The position numbers were made by a program, and so were the translations under genes. Source: Muribaculaceae bacterium (lineage in GTDB: Bacteria > Bacteroidota > Bacteroidia > Bacteroidales > Muribaculaceae). From it: a stretch of DNA of 7,987 nucleotides. The stretch covers positions 1 through 7,987 of the forward strand of contig WGUO01000049.1 in NCBI GenBank assembly GCA_014867205.1, in the 5' to 3' direction. The notes beneath the pieces were generated by a model, which saw only the letters and a list, made by a program, of their open reading frames with translations, had not been told where the DNA came from and ran no database searches. Below, in pieces: positions 5,704-7,987 of this stretch. Within the stretch, counting starts at the first letter, position 1. Each line of letters opens with the position of its first letter.

Positions 5704-6708
5704 TCAGAATTTGTAGGCGTTCGCGTGGAGGTCGACTTTCTCCAGGCTCGCCGTCTCCAGATTGTATATGGAGTGGACGCAGCCGTATCGGGCCGGCGAT
5801 GCGTTTGCCGGCTCCGGCCCTGTGCAGTAGACGTTCGCAAGTTGCTTCCGGTATTCACCTACAGTCGGCATGTGCGGCAGGTCGTTGCCGTTCGTGCGGT
5901 AAACTGTCGTGACGCCCTCGGGACTGGGCTGCGTGTTCATCACTAATTTCTTCGCGAGCAGGTTTGCCCCTTTCGATGCATGGTGGGGTAGCTTCACATA
6001 GTCCACATGCTTCCACCAGCCGTTGTCAATCTTACGAATCGAGGCATTGGGCATGTCTCCCGACATCAGCAGGCTCAGTCCGCAGACCGTCAGCATGTAG
6101 GCGACAGAAACCTCGTTGAGGTCGCGGGTCGCCGGACTATCCATAAACCGACCCGCCAAACACCTGTGAGGGGCGAGTATCGCCAGTTCCATATAGAATG
6201 GCGCGGATTCCTCGTCACGCCCATTGAATTTTACTCTGAATATCTCCTCACCGGCAAATGGGTCATAGCCCACGAAATGATATCCGTTCCTCCGCCCCCG
6301 GTTATATTTCCCCTGCAGATAGTTGTAGGCGTCGGTTGCTACACTTTTTATCTCCTGACAGCCCGAGGCATCAACCACATTGACAGGTCCGAACACGTGT
6401 GCCGCAGCTTTATTGTCGTGCGTGTCGAGAAGATGGGCTATGCCGACCGAGTGGTCCTCGTGCGGATGTGTCCAGACAAAGATATTGACCGGAGCCGCGC
6501 CCCAGTCCTCCTTGAGTATATGCATCACATGGTTGTAGTTCTCGTCGCCCTCATAGCAGTCGGTCACTATCGTATAGAGGGCCTTCTCCCCCTCCGCAAC
6601 AACGACAAGTATCGATTCCCCCTGCTTGTCGTAGCCAACGGCATAGACATGCAGTCGCAGCAAGGCGAGGGTGTCATATGGTATCTCGCTCAGAGGCTTC
6701 GGACCCAT
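5704..6708 (-). CDS. ComEC-like metallo-beta-lactamase-fold hydrolase
   Basis: This 334-residue protein without signal peptide or membrane segments has the metal-binding motif of the metallo-beta-lactamase fold, THPHEDH (80-86, HxHxDH), after a strand reading VNIFVW. It then shows the ComEC-type order: NEVS in DLNEVSVAYML (198-201), LLMSGDM (213-219) and VKLPHHASKGAN (238-249), equivalent to the LLTGD and HHGS motifs of ComEC C-terminal domains. Hydrolysis of a phosphodiester or other ester is likely; the substrate is unknown. A GTG at 6711 also fits, but the ATG at 6708 is preferred because it overlaps the TGA of a small upstream frame by one base. No promoter is visible in the 157 bases before it, so it is probably read from the promoter of the unknown gene. 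Such free-standing hydrolases occur in defence and other accessory contexts; nothing here fixes the role. Confidence 0.85.
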   Translation of the reverse strand: MGPKPLSEIPYDTLALLRLHVYAVGYDKQGESILVVVAEGEKALYTIVTDCYEGDENYNHVMHILKEDWGAAPVNIFVWTHPHEDHSVGIAHLLDTHDNKAAAHVFGPVNVVDASGCQEIKSVATDAYNYLQGKYNRGRRNGYHFVGYDPFAGEEIFRVKFNGRDEESAPFYMELAILAPHRCLAGRFMDSPATRDLNEVSVAYMLTVCGLSLLMSGDMPNASIRKIDNGWWKHVDYVKLPHHASKGANLLAKKLVMNTQPSPEGVTTVYRTNGNDLPHMPTVGEYRKQLANVYCTGPEPANASPARYGCVHSIYNLETASLEKVDLHANAYKF

Positions 6709-6836
6709 CACTCTCCCGACTTATAGGCGTAGGTCGTTGACATACCCCTCGACCCACGCATCGACACAAGCCCGCTGCGGCGACGCCCCGTCTGCGCGAC
6801 GCCGTAACTCGCCGCCGGCCTCAGCCTGACTTTCAT
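6708..6836 (-). CDS. Possible 42-residue basic small protein, or read-through tail of the upstream gene
   Basis: The frame starts at ATG 6836 (MKVRLRPAASYGVAQTG...) and ends in YKSGE with a TGA that shares one base with the ATG of the hydrolase. It contains about nine Lys/Arg and two acidic residues, and its third codon positions are mostly G or C as in the neighbouring genes. It lies in the same frame as the unknown gene upstream: after that gene's TAG (6868-6866) the frame stays open for 52 codons. It may therefore be a separate small gene, a relic of a longer C-terminus cut by a TAG, or a read-through extension. An open stretch of this length could also be chance. I see no homology. Confidence 0.35.
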   Translation of the reverse strand: MKVRLRPAASYGVAQTGRRRSGLVSMRGSRGMSTTYAYKSGE

Positions 6837-6865
6837 CGAGACTGTCTCGATCTTCCCATCTTTCC

Positions 6866-7774
6866 CTATTCTTTTAATTTTGCACATCTCTCAATTTGTG
6901 TTATGCCCTCAAGCATTATGTCGGGATATCTCTTTGCGAATTCGCCGAACGAGTCCTGGGCATCAAACGATGTTATCATGACGCAGCTTACACCGAATGT
7001 CCAGACTGTCTCGTATTCTTTACGCGTCGCCTCTCCTTCCTCTTTTCCCTCTTTTTTCTCTCCTCCCTCTTTTGCCTCTCCATCCTCTTCTATATCATTG
7101 TCAACATATTTCTTGACAAGAATGTTGCTGACTGTGTATTCAGTATCACCGTCGGCCAACTGCTCCATCTCCTTTTTAGATGTTATCTTAGGGTCTTCCG
7201 GATACTCGAAGCCGTTATATGTCTTAGTCTGTCTGAAGGCATCATCAGCGATATTGTCAGTAGTCGAAAGAAGCATCTGAACGTCTACCGGCGAGATAAG
7301 GCCCTTAATCCAGAACTGACTTAACAGTGAACAGAGCTTAGTGAAGAATATCCGATACTCTTTCCCGAAACTGACGTTTCTGATGTGGAGACAAACGTAA
7401 TATGACGTCACCACCAGCCACGCGCCGAACGATCTGTTCTTTCGGCGCGGCCGCAGCAGCGGGGTAATGTCCGAATAGATATGAGCCGGGAGCGACAGCA
7501 CCTCCTCAAGCGAGCAGTCGAGCGACTCGGCTACTGTGTCCACGTCGACCAGACGGCGCATGCCGGGCGGCAGAAGCTTGTGCTCGTAGCGCATATTGCG
7601 ATAGACATCCTCTGCCCCGCACAGGCGGCGCAATGCCCTGTCGAGTTGCGGCATGAATTCCTCCGCGAAACCCGGTTTGCTGAAGAAATCAAACCGCAAC
7701 ACATAATTCGAGCCGTCGCTCGCCTCGATAAAGGCCGCATTAATCGCCTCGTTAAAGCCATTACCTTTTCCCAT
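6866..7774 (-). CDS. Protein of unknown function paired with the metallo-hydrolase
   Basis: I do not recognise this family. From the ATG at 7774 it has 302 residues. Residues 1-110 look mixed alpha/beta (MGKGNGFNEAINAA, NYVLRFDFF). About 115-170 is a hydrophobic, aromatic helical stretch (GAWLVVTSYYVCLHIRNVSF, then FFTKLCSLLSQFWIKGL), too polar to be a sure membrane segment. Residues 227-254 are a Glu/Lys/Gly linker, and 255-302 form a short compact end beginning TVWTFGVSCVMITSF. No catalytic motif is obvious. DNA of the second half is much AT-richer than the first half and the neighbours (about 33% GC at 7081-7140 against about 62% at 7561-7620), suggesting transfer or fusion. The ATG at 7774 sits four bases after a near-perfect promoter, which excludes the longer frame opening at 7879 in the repeats. 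It is probably co-transcribed with the hydrolase. Confidence 0.75.
   Translation of the reverse strand: MGKGNGFNEAINAAFIEASDGSNYVLRFDFFSKPGFAEEFMPQLDRALRRLCGAEDVYRNMRYEHKLLPPGMRRLVDVDTVAESLDCSLEEVLSLPAHIYSDITPLLRPRRKNRSFGAWLVVTSYYVCLHIRNVSFGKEYRIFFTKLCSLLSQFWIKGLISPVDVQMLLSTTDNIADDAFRQTKTYNGFEYPEDPKITSKKEMEQLADGDTEYTVSNILVKKYVDNDIEEDGEAKEGGEKKEGKEEGEATRKEYETVWTFGVSCVMITSFDAQDSFGEFAKRYPDIMLEGITQIERCAKLKE
7030..7073. repeat. 44-base uninterrupted pyrimidine/purine tract
   Basis: The plus strand is pure C/T from 7030 to 7073, and continues with only two interruptions to 7091. On the coding strand it is pure purine and encodes the Glu/Lys/Gly linker of the unknown protein. Such tracts can form triplex DNA and can change length by slippage. 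Confidence 0.8.
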
Positions 7775-7778
7775 GCCA

Positions 7779-7810
7779 CAAATATAGCCAAAAAACTCCT
7801 CCCCACCAAA
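7779..7810 (-). promoter_or_regulatory. Near-consensus promoter of the unknown gene
   Basis: TTTG (7810-7807), 20 bases, then TATATTTG (7786-7779) on the minus strand match the Bacteroidetes consensus in both boxes and spacing. Only TGGC separates the -7 box from the ATG at 7774, so the message would begin at or beside the start codon. Confidence 0.65.
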
Positions 7811-7850
7811 AATTTCCGCAAAAGATAACCGCAGAGAAAGAGGAGAAATA

Positions 7851-7934
7851 CGCCTACCAGTGCGCGAGTCCATGCGCATCAGTCTCGACTACCTGTGCGC
7901 GAGTCCATGCGCATCAGTCTCGCCTACCTGTGCG
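7851..7934. repeat. 35-bp tandem repeat, 2.4 copies
   Basis: Copy 1 is 7851-7885, copy 2 is 7886-7920, and a 14-base partial copy is 7921-7934. The copies differ only at two positions (CGCCTACCAG, CGACTACCTG, CGCCTACCTG at their starts). Each full unit holds the 8-bp palindrome ATGCGCAT (7872-7879 and 7907-7914) and a TGCGC/GCGCA hairpin with an eight-base loop. The array lies about 40 bp upstream of the -33 box of the unknown gene, so it could be a binding region. The remaining 7935-7987 shows nothing I can name. Confidence 0.85.
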
Positions 7935-7987
7935 GGGGGTGTTGCAGAACTCTCATTTTCTCTAAACTTCCGCCCTGAATATGGCCC

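Noticed and set aside
6709..6711. GTG at 6711 as hydrolase start
   Set aside because: The adjacent ATG at 6708 gives the same protein less one residue and makes a one-base overlap with the preceding TGA, so it is more likely.
6007..6726. 239-codon plus-strand frame opposite the metallo-hydrolase
   Set aside because: It mirrors the hydrolase codons, has no recognisable motif and no promoter in front.
7775..7879. Upstream extension of the unknown gene to 7879
   Set aside because: It would translate the promoter and part of the tandem repeat; the promoter boxes at 7779-7810 place the transcript start near 7774.
7851..7934. CRISPR array
   Set aside because: The copies are directly abutting with no unique spacers, and only 2.4 units are present.

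Overview
The window looks like chromosomal DNA from a Bacteroidales bacterium, possibly of the Muribaculaceae type (the family-level guess is weak). Evidence: several promoters fit the Bacteroidetes pattern (TTTG or TTG, 19-20 bases, TAnnTTTG); a DUF3822 gene sits directly before rsmD, a pairing I know from this phylum; and a secreted protein ends in the Bacteroidales C-terminal motif YNLQGxRV...GLYI...K. All seven well-supported genes lie on the minus strand, so the window reads right to left.

Right end (about 7987-5704): a 35-bp tandem repeat lies upstream of a very good promoter that drives a 302-residue protein I do not recognise. Behind it, with no visible terminator or promoter, comes a ComEC-like metallo-beta-lactamase-fold hydrolase. 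The 157 bases between their stop and start codons hold a 42-codon open frame. It is in the same frame as the upstream gene, beyond its TAG stop, and its TGA overlaps the hydrolase ATG by one base. The unknown gene has a GC-rich first half and a much AT-richer second half with a purine-rich charged linker. This pair is the best candidate for an undescribed system.

Middle (5703-4201): an AT-rich promoter region, then one monocistronic gene for an exported two-domain protein, closed by a strong intrinsic terminator at 4222-4253.

Left end (4200-1): a probable four-gene run: type I asparaginase (ansA), a MATE-family exporter, a DUF3822 protein and the 16S rRNA methyltransferase rsmD, with gaps of 40, 23 and 2 bases. 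ansA has a long structured leader with a 44-codon upstream frame overlapping its start. The exporter appears to start at TTG behind a strong Shine-Dalgarno sequence. The DUF3822 gene has its own promoter placed so close to its ATG that the message may be leaderless. The unknown gene at the right end shows the same arrangement. Beyond rsmD lie a 9-bp tandem repeat and a G-quadruplex motif. I saw no tRNA, rRNA, CRISPR array or insertion sequence.
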